A DNA stretch of 9,705 nucleotides from NCBI GenBank assembly GCA_012515695.1, contig JAAYXX010000035.1, positions 1-9,705 of the forward strand, given 5' to 3'. How positions within the stretch are numbered: position 1 is the stretch's first letter; every line of letters starts with the position of its first letter. The DNA is from Chloroflexota bacterium. GTDB lineage: Bacteria > Chloroflexota > Anaerolineae > UBA1429. This document shows positions 1-5,862 of the stretch, in pieces. The position numbers and the translations under genes are program-made. The notes below the pieces were generated by a model, which ran no database searches, had not been told where the DNA came from, and saw only the letters and a program-made list of their open reading frames with translations.

Positions 1-1
1 T

Positions 2-565
2 GAGGAGGCTGAATGGTCCCCGGCAACTGATCTGACGTCGGACGCTGCGGTCTGGCAGGGGGATGTCGGCCCTGTCTCGATTGCGGCGGATCGCCGGGGG
101 GCGCTGCACGTAACAGGCATGAAGACGACGACCGGGCAGATGGCCGTGCTGCTGATGAGCCGCGCCGCCCAGTCGGAGGAATGGAGTGCGCCAGAAGTGG
201 TGGCTCCGCTGGAAGGTGACGCCGTAACGGATATCCGGCCAGCCATCGCCACAGACGCGCAGGGAGCTGTCCATATCGCCTACGAGCACGAGCGGGCGGA
301 CGGGAGCTATGACATCCTGTATGCTCGCAAGCAAGGCTCGAACTGGCTGGAGCAGCATCGCGTGGCTCACCCGGTTCAGGGGTGGCGCAGTTACAGCCCT
401 GATCTGGTGACCAGCACCGATGGCCCCGCAGGGGTCGCCGGAAAGACGCAAGTTGTCTGGTATACGTCCAAGCCGGAAACCGGCACGATTGACTTTTATA
501 CCATTGGGAACACCTATGGCAACGTTGCGCCAGTGATGATACCAGTCGTGGCGAACGGCTACTAG
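2..565 (+). CDS. Beta-propeller (BNR/sialidase-like) protein, 3' end only
   Basis: The frame is open from base 2 and has no start inside the window that must be used, so this is the last 187 residues of a longer gene; the ATG at 119 is internal. The visible part holds repeated propeller-like units with the pattern W-x-x-P ... D-x-x-P-x-I-A-x-D-x-x-G-x-x-H-V. Examples are GPVSIAADRRGALHV (about residues 23-37), RPAIATDAQGAVHIAY (79-94) and a weaker third unit ending in TQVVWYTSKPE (149-159). Such units, with a buried Asp and a G-x-x-H/V strand, are typical of BNR/Asp-box or related six- to seven-bladed propellers, often secreted. I see no catalytic residues, so an enzymatic role such as sialidase is not supported; a binding or surface protein is equally possible. 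The N-terminus, and any signal peptide, lies outside the window. A strong terminator follows nine bases after the stop codon. Confidence 0.7.
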   Translation, partial: EEAEWSPATDLTSDAAVWQGDVGPVSIAADRRGALHVTGMKTTTGQMAVLLMSRAAQSEEWSAPEVVAPLEGDAVTDIRPAIATDAQGAVHIAYEHERADGSYDILYARKQGSNWLEQHRVAHPVQGWRSYSPDLVTSTDGPAGVAGKTQVVWYTSKPETGTIDFYTIGNTYGNVAPVMIPVVANGY

Positions 566-573
566 TGCATGTG

Positions 574-617
574 ACAGGGCTTTCCTGGGGGCAAACCTCA
601 GGAAAGCCCTGTTTTTT
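574..617 (+). terminator. Rho-independent terminator
   Basis: A perfect 14-bp stem pairs 574-587 (ACAGGGCTTTCCTG) with 599-612. It extends by three more pairs (588-590 with 596-598, one of them G-T) around a GCAAA loop. A run of six T (612-617) follows directly. It sits just after the stop codon at 563-565 and ends the propeller gene transcript. This is the only hairpin in the window with a proper T-tract. Confidence 0.93.
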
Positions 618-648
618 ATGCTCCGGTCACGATGGCGCTGGGTGGTTT

Positions 649-735
649 TTGACAAAACTGTTCGGTAATAGCCATTGCGATGGGCGATTGATGAAGGTTA
701 ACAAAATAGTTCAGTAACAGCCATTAGGATGGGCG
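649..735. repeat. Two diverged 38-nt direct repeats (649-686 and 698-735)
   Basis: Copy 1 (649-686) and copy 2 (698-735) match at 31 of 38 positions by eye and start 49 bases apart. Both run TT(G/A)ACAAAA ... GTTC(G/A)GTAA(T/C)AGCCATT ... GATGGGCG. The GCCAT...ATGGGC part of each copy can fold into a small hairpin with one bulge. The repeats lie between the terminator of the propeller gene and the 3' end of the cytochrome gene, so they are not upstream of any gene in this window. They could be remnants of a small mobile or repetitive element. Copy 1 contains a TTGACA, but no -10 box lies at the right distance, so I do not call a promoter. Confidence 0.6.
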
Positions 736-818
736 GTTTCAACTGCCTACGCGATGACGCAAAAGAGCGCGCTCGCACGCCTTGCAACGTGGAGCGCGCC
801 CCGCCAGGTGCTCGGTCT

Positions 819-843
819 CGGCAGGCGGCAAAGCCGCTTGCCG
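819..843. other. Hairpin downstream of the cytochrome gene
   Basis: CGGCAGGCGG (819-828) pairs with CCGCTTGCCG (834-843) around a five-base loop, with one G-T pair. A second inverted repeat, GACGCCC (854-860) and GGGCGTC (875-881), spans the stop codon of the minus-strand cytochrome gene (866-868). Neither has a T-tract on either strand. They may help end or protect the minus-strand transcript, but this is only inferred from position. The rest of 736-865 holds nothing I recognise. Confidence 0.4.
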
Positions 844-865
844 GGTTTGGACAGACGCCCTCCTG

Positions 866-1627
866 CTAGGAAGTGGGCGTCGTCTGAGGGGTGGTCATGC
901 CACCTTCGGCTTCCTCACGGACAGCCTGCACTTGTTCAACAGTCACGACAGACGCCTCGTTATCCCAGGCGTTTCGCACATAGCTGGCTACCGCCGCAAT
1001 TTCCTCATCCGAGAGGACGTCGCCGAAAGGCGGCATACCTCCACCACCATTGATAATCTGCTGAATCTCTGCTTCCGGATCTTCGGCTGTTGCGGCTTCG
1101 CTTCCGTTCAGGGCCGGGTAGATGTCGCCCACGCCCTCACCATCCTCGCCGTGGCAGCGGGCGCAGTTGTTCAGATACACCACCTCGCCCTGCGCGATCA
1201 GTGCTTCCCCGCCGATCACCCCACCAGCCACGGGGCCAGTTGGGGTTCCTTCTGCTGCCGCAGTTCCGGTCACAGTCCCAGTGGCGGTTACGGTGCCGGT
1301 TGCGGTCACAGTGGTTGTCTCTGTGACGGCAGGCGAAACGGTCCCTTCCACGGTTTCCGTCGGGCTGATCACACCGCCGGGGGCCACTGTCGCCGTCCCT
1401 TCAGCGGTCTCTGTTACAGCCGGAGTCTCTTCTGCGGGAGTCTCCTCGGCGGGGGTGCCTTCAGCAGGTGTGCCCTCTGCAGGGGCGGTTGCCTCCCCAG
1501 TCACACCTGGCGTTACTGCTGCACCTGGAACTGTTGGTGTGGCTTCACCGGCCTGGGTGGCACAGCTTGCCAATGTCAACACCAGCGCTCCCACCACGAG
1601 CAGCAGGGACAGTGATTTCAGACGCAT
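866..1627 (-). CDS. Mono-haem cytochrome c lipoprotein with Thr/Pro/Glu/Val-rich linker
   Basis: This 253-residue protein is probably an extracytoplasmic, membrane-anchored electron carrier. Residues 1-21 are a lipoprotein signal peptide (MRLK, then a Leu/Val core) with lipobox LAS-C22. Residues 23 to about 138 are a low-complexity linker rich in T, P, E, V and G, including four tandem AE(G/E)TP units (50-69) and TVTATG repeats (106-117). The C-terminal part is a class I cytochrome c domain: haem-binding C155-A-R-C158-H159, a G-E-D-G-E-G-V-G segment after it, and M198 in GGGGMPPFG as the likely sixth ligand. The helix SDEEIAAVASYVRNAW (206-221) is typical of the end of this fold. The start is supported by AGGAGG six bases upstream (1634-1639). 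The related lipoprotein at 1829-2161 lies about 200 bases upstream on the same strand. No oxidase or reductase partner is in the window, so the redox partner is unknown. Confidence 0.92.
   Translation of the reverse strand: MRLKSLSLLLVVGALVLTLASCATQAGEATPTVPGAAVTPGVTGEATAPAEGTPAEGTPAEETPAEETPAVTETAEGTATVAPGGVISPTETVEGTVSPAVTETTTVTATGTVTATGTVTGTAAAEGTPTGPVAGGVIGGEALIAQGEVVYLNNCARCHGEDGEGVGDIYPALNGSEAATAEDPEAEIQQIINGGGGMPPFGDVLSDEEIAAVASYVRNAWDNEASVVTVEQVQAVREEAEGGMTTPQTTPTS
1277..1480 (-). repeat. Short in-frame coding repeats in the cytochrome linker
   Basis: Bases 1421-1480 encode four tandem 15-bp units (AEGTP, AEGTP, AEETP, AEETP). Bases 1277-1312 encode two 18-bp units (TVTATG twice). 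The units are similar but not identical at DNA level. This kind of tract can change length by slippage in frame, which would lengthen or shorten the linker between lipid anchor and haem domain. Confidence 0.7.
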
Positions 1628-1765
1628 TTCTTTCCTCCTGTTTGTGTACTCGTCTGCCCAATTCCCAGCCTGGACTGAGCCGTCGGGCTGTCAGCGCGAC
1701 GCTCCAGCAGCGCGTTCAGGCGGGTTGCATTGGGCTGTAATCCTTCTGGCGGCAAAACAGGGCGC

Positions 1766-1811
1766 GCTGGCCACGAAGGTAGCGTCACCAGGGGAAATGG
1801 TCGTGGCCAGC
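1766..1811. other. Perfect 11-bp inverted repeat between the two lipoprotein genes
   Basis: GCTGGCCACGA (1766-1776) is the exact reverse complement of TCGTGGCCAGC (1801-1811), with a 24-base gap. It lies 18 bases past the stop of the upstream lipoprotein gene on the minus strand. No T-tract follows on that strand, so it is not a classical terminator. It could be a processing or stabilising hairpin that sets different amounts of the two messages, or an operator. I see no other signal in 1640-1828. Confidence 0.45.
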
Positions 1812-1828
1812 AGACTGGCATCGGGAGA

Positions 1829-2161
1829 TCAGCCGCCGTTCGTGGGCGTACCCGTCGGCATAATGGTCATTGTGCCGGTGACGGTTCCAGTGACGGTCAT
1901 CTCAGGGCTACCAGTGACACCAGCAGCAGGCGACTCAGTCACCGCAGCGCCAGGCGCGGTTCCCGTAACTCCAGGGGTGACGCCTTCTTCGGGCGTTTCA
2001 ACTCCGGGCGTGGCTCCCTCTTCGGTTTCGCCGGGGACCACCCCAGGCGCAAGCGTCTCTTCAACCCCTGGGGTCAACTCACCAGCCTGAGTGGCACAAC
2101 CTGTTGCCACCAGCGCGACGGCGCTCAACACTAACAATATGGCCAACACTCTTTGACGCAT
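1829..2161 (-). CDS. Small Thr/Pro/Gly/Val-rich lipoprotein, haem-free relative of the cytochrome lipoprotein
   Basis: I do not recognise a family. The 110-residue protein starts MRQRVLAILLVLSAV and carries a lipoprotein signal with C22 (ATG-C). The mature protein begins CATQAGE, exactly as in the cytochrome lipoprotein next door, whose Cys is also residue 22. The rest is low-complexity: TPGVEETLAPG, TPGVETPEEGVTPGVTG, then TVTGTVTGTMTIMPTGTPTNGG-like sequence to the stop. There is no CxxCH and no folded domain. The ATG at 2161 is chosen over an in-frame ATG at 2203 because GGGAGG (2166-2171) lies four bases upstream and because the signal peptide begins there. It may be a duplicated anchor plus linker that lost its haem domain, or an independent surface lipoprotein. 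The pair may share the strong promoter at 2552-2580. Confidence 0.75.
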   Translation of the reverse strand: MRQRVLAILLVLSAVALVATGCATQAGELTPGVEETLAPGVVPGETEEGATPGVETPEEGVTPGVTGTAPGAAVTESPAAGVTGSPEMTVTGTVTGTMTIMPTGTPTNGG

Positions 2162-2200
2162 CTTTCCTCCCAATTTGTATCTAGCACCTTTCTTACTTGT

Positions 2201-2279
2201 CATGCGCCGGATGCAGAGCGGCGCATGGATATGCGCTACGCAAACCAGTGGCGCATATCCATGTGTCGCGCAAAGCGAC
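2201..2279 (-). promoter_or_regulatory. Cluster of three hairpins in the lipoprotein leader
   Basis: Three perfect inverted repeats lie in a row. GTCGC (2265-2269) pairs with GCGAC (2275-2279). CATGGATATGCGC (2224-2236) pairs with GCGCATATCCATG (2251-2263), a 13-bp stem. CATGCGCCG (2201-2209) pairs with CGGCGCATG (2219-2227), a 9-bp stem. The last two share the bases 2224-2227, so they compete at that edge. On the minus strand they end about 30 bases before the ribosome binding site of the small lipoprotein, inside the leader expected from the promoter at 2552-2580. This is the layout of an attenuator or translation-control leader, but no ligand or known class can be named. A repeat-element origin is also possible. 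Confidence 0.5.
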
Positions 2280-2551
2280 GGATGCCACCACGATGATTCG
2301 CAGAGCGATGCACGACAGGGCTTGTGTGCCGAGACGTGTGAGAAGGCGAAATGGGTGTGGAACTAATGATGGGTCGAGCGATGGGCCGTGGTAGTGGGTG
2401 TAGAGGGCGAACAGAAGCAACGAGCTATCAAGGCAAGGGGTGATGAATGGCGCGAATCCGGCGGACGACTGGTCAGCAATAAAGGTTGCGCAGGGTTGGA
2501 TAGCAGCGTGAGGTAGATGAGAGAGGAGCGATTTTATAGCAAACTGTTGCC

Positions 2552-2580
2552 ATTATAACACACTCGCAGAAACATGTCAA
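2552..2580 (-). promoter_or_regulatory. Exact sigma-70/sigma-A consensus promoter
   Basis: Read on the minus strand, TTGACA (2575-2580) is followed by exactly 17 bases and TATAAT (2552-2557). Transcription should start near 2545 and run toward the lipoprotein genes, giving a leader of about 380 nt before the start codon at 2161. A small RNA ending within 2200-2545 is an alternative product. Confidence 0.8.
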
Positions 2581-2653
2581 CGTGAATTTCCACACCAGAA
2601 ACGTCCGAAATGCCGGGCGGCGTTGCTGGCGGCTGGTTTGCGGGCAAAGAAAT

Positions 2654-2683
2654 TGTCCAATGAGCGCAATTTGCTGTGTAACT
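2654..2683 (+). promoter_or_regulatory. Weak candidate promoter for fabF
   Basis: TTGTCC (2654-2659) and TGTAAC (2678-2683) are 18 bases apart; each matches four of six consensus bases. Position suits fabF (start 2774), but the match is weak and could be chance. Confidence 0.2.
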
Positions 2684-2773
2684 CTTGGGCTGCGAACGTG
2701 TTTATAGAAATGCATGCAACGCCAACCAGAGAACCAGACCAGGATTCGGCGTGGGCACATCAGGAGGATAGCT

Positions 2774-4018
2774 ATGACGAGACGAGTTGTGGTGACCGGG
2801 ATGGGTACCGTCACCCCTCTGGGGAACGACTTATCTACTACGTGGGCTGGTATATTGGCCGGTAGGTCAGGAGTTGCCCCGATCACCAGGTTTGACACCA
2901 CAGAGTATCGTACCAAGATCGCTGCGGAAATAAAGAACTTTGATCCCAAGGACTATTTGTCTCCCAAGGATGCGCGGAGATATGACCCCTTTGTGCAGTA
3001 TGCCGTTGCAGCCGCCCGCGAAGCCATACGCGATGCGGGTCTCACCATAGACAAGAACCTGGGCAGACAAACGGCGGTTGTCATTGGCTCGGGCATCGGG
3101 GGCATCGGCACCATTGCTGAACAGAACGAGATTCTGTTGAGCCGCGGCCCAGGCCGGATCAATCCTTTTTGCATTCCCACCATTCTGCCCGAAACCGCTG
3201 CCAGCATGGTGGCACTCGAATTCGGTATCACTGGCCCGAACATGGCAATTACCTCGGCCTGTGCCACCGGCGCTAACTGCATCGGCGAGGCTGCCGAGAT
3301 GATCCGCCGTGGCGCTGTGGATATGGCTATCTGCGGCGGGACAGAGGCCGGAGTTGTGGGCCTGTCGGTTGCCGCGTTCTCTGCTATGCGCGCCATCTCG
3401 GAGCGCAACGACGAGCCAGAGCGCGCGTCGCGCCCCTTTGACAGCGACCGGGACGGGTTTGTCATCGGCGAGGGGGCGGGCGTTGTGGTGCTGGAGAGCC
3501 TGGAACACGCCCGGCAGCGCGGCGCTGCCATCCATGCGGAACTCGCTGGCTATGGCAGCACAGACGACGCTTTCCATATCACCGCCCCTGAGGAAAACGG
3601 CGAAGGCGCTGTCGAGTGCATGCGCCAGGCTTTGGCCTCTGCCGGGCTGGTCCCCGAACAGATCGACTATATCAACGCTCACGGCACGAGTACGCCGCTC
3701 AATGACGTGACCGAGACGCGGGCGATCAAAAAGTTCTTTGGCGATCACGCCTACAAGCTGGCGGTCAGCTCTACCAAGTCCATGACCGGCCATCTGCTAG
3801 GGGCTGCGGGCGCTGTTGAGGCCATTTTCAGCATCAAGGCGCTCCAAGATGGCGTCCTGCCTCCCACGATAAACCTGGACAACCCCGCCCCCGAGTGCGA
3901 CCTGGATTACGTGCCCCACGAGGCCCGCCGCCAGGAATTGAACGCGGTGCTGTCCAACTCGTTTGGTTTCGGCGGGCATAACGCTTGCCTCGTCTTTATT
4001 CCTTACAAGGAGGCCTGA
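2774..4018 (+). CDS. fabF: 3-oxoacyl-[acyl-carrier-protein] synthase II (KAS II)
   Basis: FabF condenses malonyl-ACP with a growing acyl-ACP in the elongation step of type II fatty acid synthesis, in the cytosol. The 414-residue length is the family norm. The catalytic set lies at the classical numbers: nucleophile C163 in TSACATGAN, H303 in NAHGTSTPLND, K335 and H340 in STKSMTGHLLGAAG. The N-terminal RRVVVTGMGTVTPLG and the C-terminal NSFGFGGHNA glycine-rich loop are also present. The start at 2774 is chosen because AGGAGG (2762-2767) lies six bases upstream and because it gives the standard N-terminus; an in-frame ATG at 2714 would add 20 atypical residues. The Shine-Dalgarno sequence of fabH lies within its last codons, so the two are probably translated together. 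No acpP or fabD is in the window. Confidence 0.97.
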   Translation: MTRRVVVTGMGTVTPLGNDLSTTWAGILAGRSGVAPITRFDTTEYRTKIAAEIKNFDPKDYLSPKDARRYDPFVQYAVAAAREAIRDAGLTIDKNLGRQTAVVIGSGIGGIGTIAEQNEILLSRGPGRINPFCIPTILPETAASMVALEFGITGPNMAITSACATGANCIGEAAEMIRRGAVDMAICGGTEAGVVGLSVAAFSAMRAISERNDEPERASRPFDSDRDGFVIGEGAGVVVLESLEHARQRGAAIHAELAGYGSTDDAFHITAPEENGEGAVECMRQALASAGLVPEQIDYINAHGTSTPLNDVTETRAIKKFFGDHAYKLAVSSTKSMTGHLLGAAGAVEAIFSIKALQDGVLPPTINLDNPAPECDLDYVPHEARRQELNAVLSNSFGFGGHNACLVFIPYKEA

Positions 4019-4023
4019 CCCTG
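4007..4023 (+). promoter_or_regulatory. Shine-Dalgarno and CTG start of fabH
   Basis: AAGGAGG (4007-4013) sits inside the last codons of fabF. Seven bases later, in the fabH frame, is CTG (4021-4023), giving (M)TRRAEIIGWGMYVP, the usual FabH N-terminus. The only other upstream candidates are CTG at 4015, which is too close to the Shine-Dalgarno, and TTG at 3985, which has no good ribosome binding site and would overlap fabF by 34 bases. The first ATG in frame, at 4054, would remove the conserved first strand. Confidence 0.65.
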
Positions 4024-5160
4024 ACTCGGCGAGCAGAAATCATCGGCTGGGGCATGTATGTACCCAAACAAGCTGTCAGCAACGACGAACTCGCCCAGCG
4101 AGGATTGGACACGTCCGATGAGTGGATTCGGACGCGGACGGGCATCGCTCGGCGACATCTTGCGGGCGACCACGAGACCACCGCGCAGATGGCTATCGCA
4201 GCGGCCCACGATGCCCTGGAGGTAGCCGATGCGGACCCCCGCGAGATTGACCTGATCATCCTGGCGACCGTGACATCCAACCACCTGATGCCTTCCACGG
4301 CCTGCATGGTTCAGGATGCTCTGGGGGCCATCCGTGCCGGGGCGTTCGACCTGAATGCTGGATGCTCCGGCTTTGTGTACGCGCTGTCTCTGGCACAACA
4401 GGCTATCGCCTCCGGCGAGCATAACCTGGTGCTGGTGATTGGCGCGGAGACGTTAAGCCGCGTCCTGAACTGGGAGGATCGCGGGACGTGTGTGCTCTTT
4501 GGAGATGGTGCTGGGGCGGTGTTGCTGCGCGCCACCGAGGGGCCTGCGGGCATCCAGGCCAGCGTTATCGGCTCTGACGGTTCGGGCAGCAACCTGTTGA
4601 TTATCCCGGCGGGCGGCAGCGCCATGCCCGCCACTCGCGACACGGTGGACCAGAAACTGCATTGCATTCAGATGAACGGGCAAGAGGTGTTTCGCTTTGC
4701 CACCACGATCCTGGCCCAGGCCACGGAGCAGGTGGTGACAAAGGCGGGCTGGCAAATCGAGGACGTCGCGCTGATTGTGCCCCATCAGGCGAATATGCGC
4801 ATTATCGCCTCCGCTTCCAAGCGCCTCAAGCTGCCTGTCGAGCGGTTTGTGGTCAACCTGGAAGAGTATGGCAACACCTCCGCCGCGTCTATCCCCATTG
4901 CCCTGTGTGAAGCCGTCCAGGCAGGGCGTATCGCGCCAGGGGAGAACATTGTCCTGGTAGGCTTTGGCGCGGGCCTGACATGGGGCGCGACGGCGATCAA
5001 GTGGAGCGTCGCCCCTGGTGAGGCGGCGGCCCCCAGCTATCGCAACGTGTGGCGCTGGCTGCTCTATCGCTGGGCCGGGCTGCGTAGCTTTACCCGACAG
5101 AAAGCGCGGCGCATGTTGGTACTGTTTATCCGCAAGGCGGATCATCTCGGACGACGTTAG
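4021..5160 (+). CDS. fabH: 3-oxoacyl-[acyl-carrier-protein] synthase III (KAS III)
   Basis: FabH starts fatty acid synthesis by condensing an acyl-CoA primer with malonyl-ACP. The Cys-His-Asn triad is intact: C115 in NAGCSGFVYAL, H255 in VPHQANMRI and N285 in YGNTSAASIP. GDGAGAVLL (161-169) and the final GFGAGLTWGATAIKW (314-328) are also family-typical. With the CTG start at 4021 it has 379 residues, some 50 more than most FabH. The extra C-terminal part (about 331-379) is basic and aromatic (SYRNVWRWLLYRWAGL, then many Arg/Lys) and matches no domain I know; it might contact membrane or nucleic acid, or be disordered. The gene follows fabF by two bases after its stop, consistent with coupled translation. 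A branched-chain or acetyl primer preference cannot be told from sequence by eye. Confidence 0.95.
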   Translation: MTRRAEIIGWGMYVPKQAVSNDELAQRGLDTSDEWIRTRTGIARRHLAGDHETTAQMAIAAAHDALEVADADPREIDLIILATVTSNHLMPSTACMVQDALGAIRAGAFDLNAGCSGFVYALSLAQQAIASGEHNLVLVIGAETLSRVLNWEDRGTCVLFGDGAGAVLLRATEGPAGIQASVIGSDGSGSNLLIIPAGGSAMPATRDTVDQKLHCIQMNGQEVFRFATTILAQATEQVVTKAGWQIEDVALIVPHQANMRIIASASKRLKLPVERFVVNLEEYGNTSAASIPIALCEAVQAGRIAPGENIVLVGFGAGLTWGATAIKWSVAPGEAAAPSYRNVWRWLLYRWAGLRSFTRQKARRMLVLFIRKADHLGRR

Positions 5161-5170
5161 GCCGGGCGAC

Positions 5171-5212
5171 AGGCAACAAGGAGATCGCTATGCGCGAGTA
5201 CCCTTGTTGCCT
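5171..5212. terminator. Hairpin between convergent fabH and maoC-like genes
   Basis: AGGCAACAAGG (5171-5181) is the exact reverse complement of CCTTGTTGCCT (5202-5212). An inner TCGC/GCGA stem (5185-5188, 5194-5197) extends the fold. It fills most of the 68-base gap between the fabH stop and the convergent gene's stop, the usual place for a bidirectional terminator. Neither side has a T-tract, so termination efficiency is uncertain. Confidence 0.5.
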
Positions 5213-5228
5213 ATCCGACCCGGGCGGC

Positions 5229-5690
5229 TCAGGCGGGGCGACCTTTCATCAGCATGGTCCATTCCCCCTCCTGGACCGTCTTGCCCTGCTGGTTGACCAC
5301 TTTTACGGCGAAAACCACCAGCCCGCCCCCCATGCTGGGCATGGGCCGCGCCTTGATGACCTCGCCCTCTAGCTTGATCGAGTCGCCGATAAAGACGGGG
5401 GCTTTGAACTTCCAGGTGAGGCCGGTAAAGGCTTGCGCTGTCCCCTCGATGAACCCCGCCCTGGCTGCCAGCCCCGAAGCAATCGACAGCCCTAGCAGCC
5501 CGTGGGCGATCCGCTGCCCAAAGGGCGTTTGTTTGGCAAATTCGGCGTCGGTATGCAACTGATTATAGTCGCCCGATAGCCCCGCAAATTGCACGACATC
5601 CGTTTCGGTAACGGTGCGCATGGGGCTGCTGACCCGCATACCCACGCTCAGTTCCTCAAAGTAGAAACCGCGCGGTCGCGATGTGTCCAT
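5229..5690 (-). CDS. MaoC-like (R)-specific enoyl-thioester hydratase/dehydratase
   Basis: This 153-residue single hot-dog protein adds or removes water at an enoyl-CoA or enoyl-ACP double bond. The hydratase motif is clear: FAGLSGDYNQLHTDAEFA with catalytic D41 and H46 spaced five apart as in PhaJ-type enzymes, followed by FGQRIAHGLLGL (57-68). TWKFKAPVFIGDSIKLEGEV (92-111) is the usual second strand block. The ATG at 5690 is preceded by AAGGAG (5697-5702) six bases away. It converges on fabH and diverges from the SanA-like gene. The neighbourhood suggests acyl-thioester metabolism, but whether it serves fatty acid synthesis, beta-oxidation, mesaconyl-type CoA chemistry or polyhydroxyalkanoate supply cannot be decided. 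Confidence 0.9.
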   Translation of the reverse strand: MDTSRPRGFYFEELSVGMRVSSPMRTVTETDVVQFAGLSGDYNQLHTDAEFAKQTPFGQRIAHGLLGLSIASGLAARAGFIEGTAQAFTGLTWKFKAPVFIGDSIKLEGEVIKARPMPSMGGGLVVFAVKVVNQQGKTVQEGEWTMLMKGRPA

Positions 5691-5779
5691 CGTCTGCTCC
5701 TTTCAGCAATATACCCGTCAAAACACCGTTTCCCCGCCCAAGATACGCAAGGCCCCTTTTCCCGATCCCTTCCGCGACA

Positions 5780-5788
5780 TGGTATAAT
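5780..5788 (+). promoter_or_regulatory. Extended -10 promoter for the SanA-like gene
   Basis: TGG-TATAAT (5780-5788) fits the extended -10 form TGnTATAAT. No good -35 box lies 16-18 bases upstream, which extended -10 promoters tolerate. Transcription should begin near 5795, which rules out the GTG at 5794 as the start codon and leaves a leader of about 68 bases before the GTG at 5863. Confidence 0.6.
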
Positions 5789-5862
5789 CGTCTGTGTTTG
5801 GCGAAACAAATTCCGCGAAAAATCCGTCTAGGGATAGCATCTCGTGGATAGGAGACGGACGA

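Larger units (their letters stand above)
2162..2773. other. 612-base gene-free region between divergent lipoprotein and fabF genes
   Basis: This region separates the minus-strand lipoprotein from the plus-strand fabF. It contains a consensus minus-strand promoter (2552-2580), a hairpin cluster near the lipoprotein gene (2201-2279) and, at best, a weak promoter for fabF (2654-2683). The middle (2281-2551) is pyrimidine-rich when read on the minus strand and contains only short frames without ribosome binding sites or recognisable proteins. I see no tRNA or known riboswitch core in it. Confidence 0.6.

Noticed and set aside
649..677. TTGACA in the first direct repeat as a promoter
   Set aside because: No -10-like hexamer lies 16-18 bases downstream, and no plus-strand gene follows.
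1618..1821. 67-codon minus-strand frame between the two lipoprotein genes, ending inside the cytochrome gene
   Set aside because: It has no convincing ribosome binding site, no recognisable domain and an inverted repeat in its middle. A frameshift joining it to the small lipoprotein would not restore a haem motif.
1122..2090. Long plus-strand open frame of 322 codons opposite both lipoprotein genes
   Set aside because: It is the mirror of Thr/Pro/Val/Gly codon repeats, which rarely give stops on the other strand. It spans two separate minus-strand genes with good ribosome binding sites and has none of its own.
2193..2420. 75-codon minus-strand frame in the lipoprotein leader
   Set aside because: No ribosome binding site, odd composition, and it runs through the hairpin cluster.
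2473..2949. 158-codon minus-strand frame overlapping the fabF start
   Set aside because: It begins inside fabF, crosses the consensus minus-strand promoter and matches no family.
5190..5372. Plus-strand frame with AAGGAG six bases before an ATG
   Set aside because: The start sits in the loop of the fabH/maoC hairpin and the frame is antisense to the maoC-like gene, with no protein-like pattern. The ribosome-binding-like bases are part of the hairpin arm.
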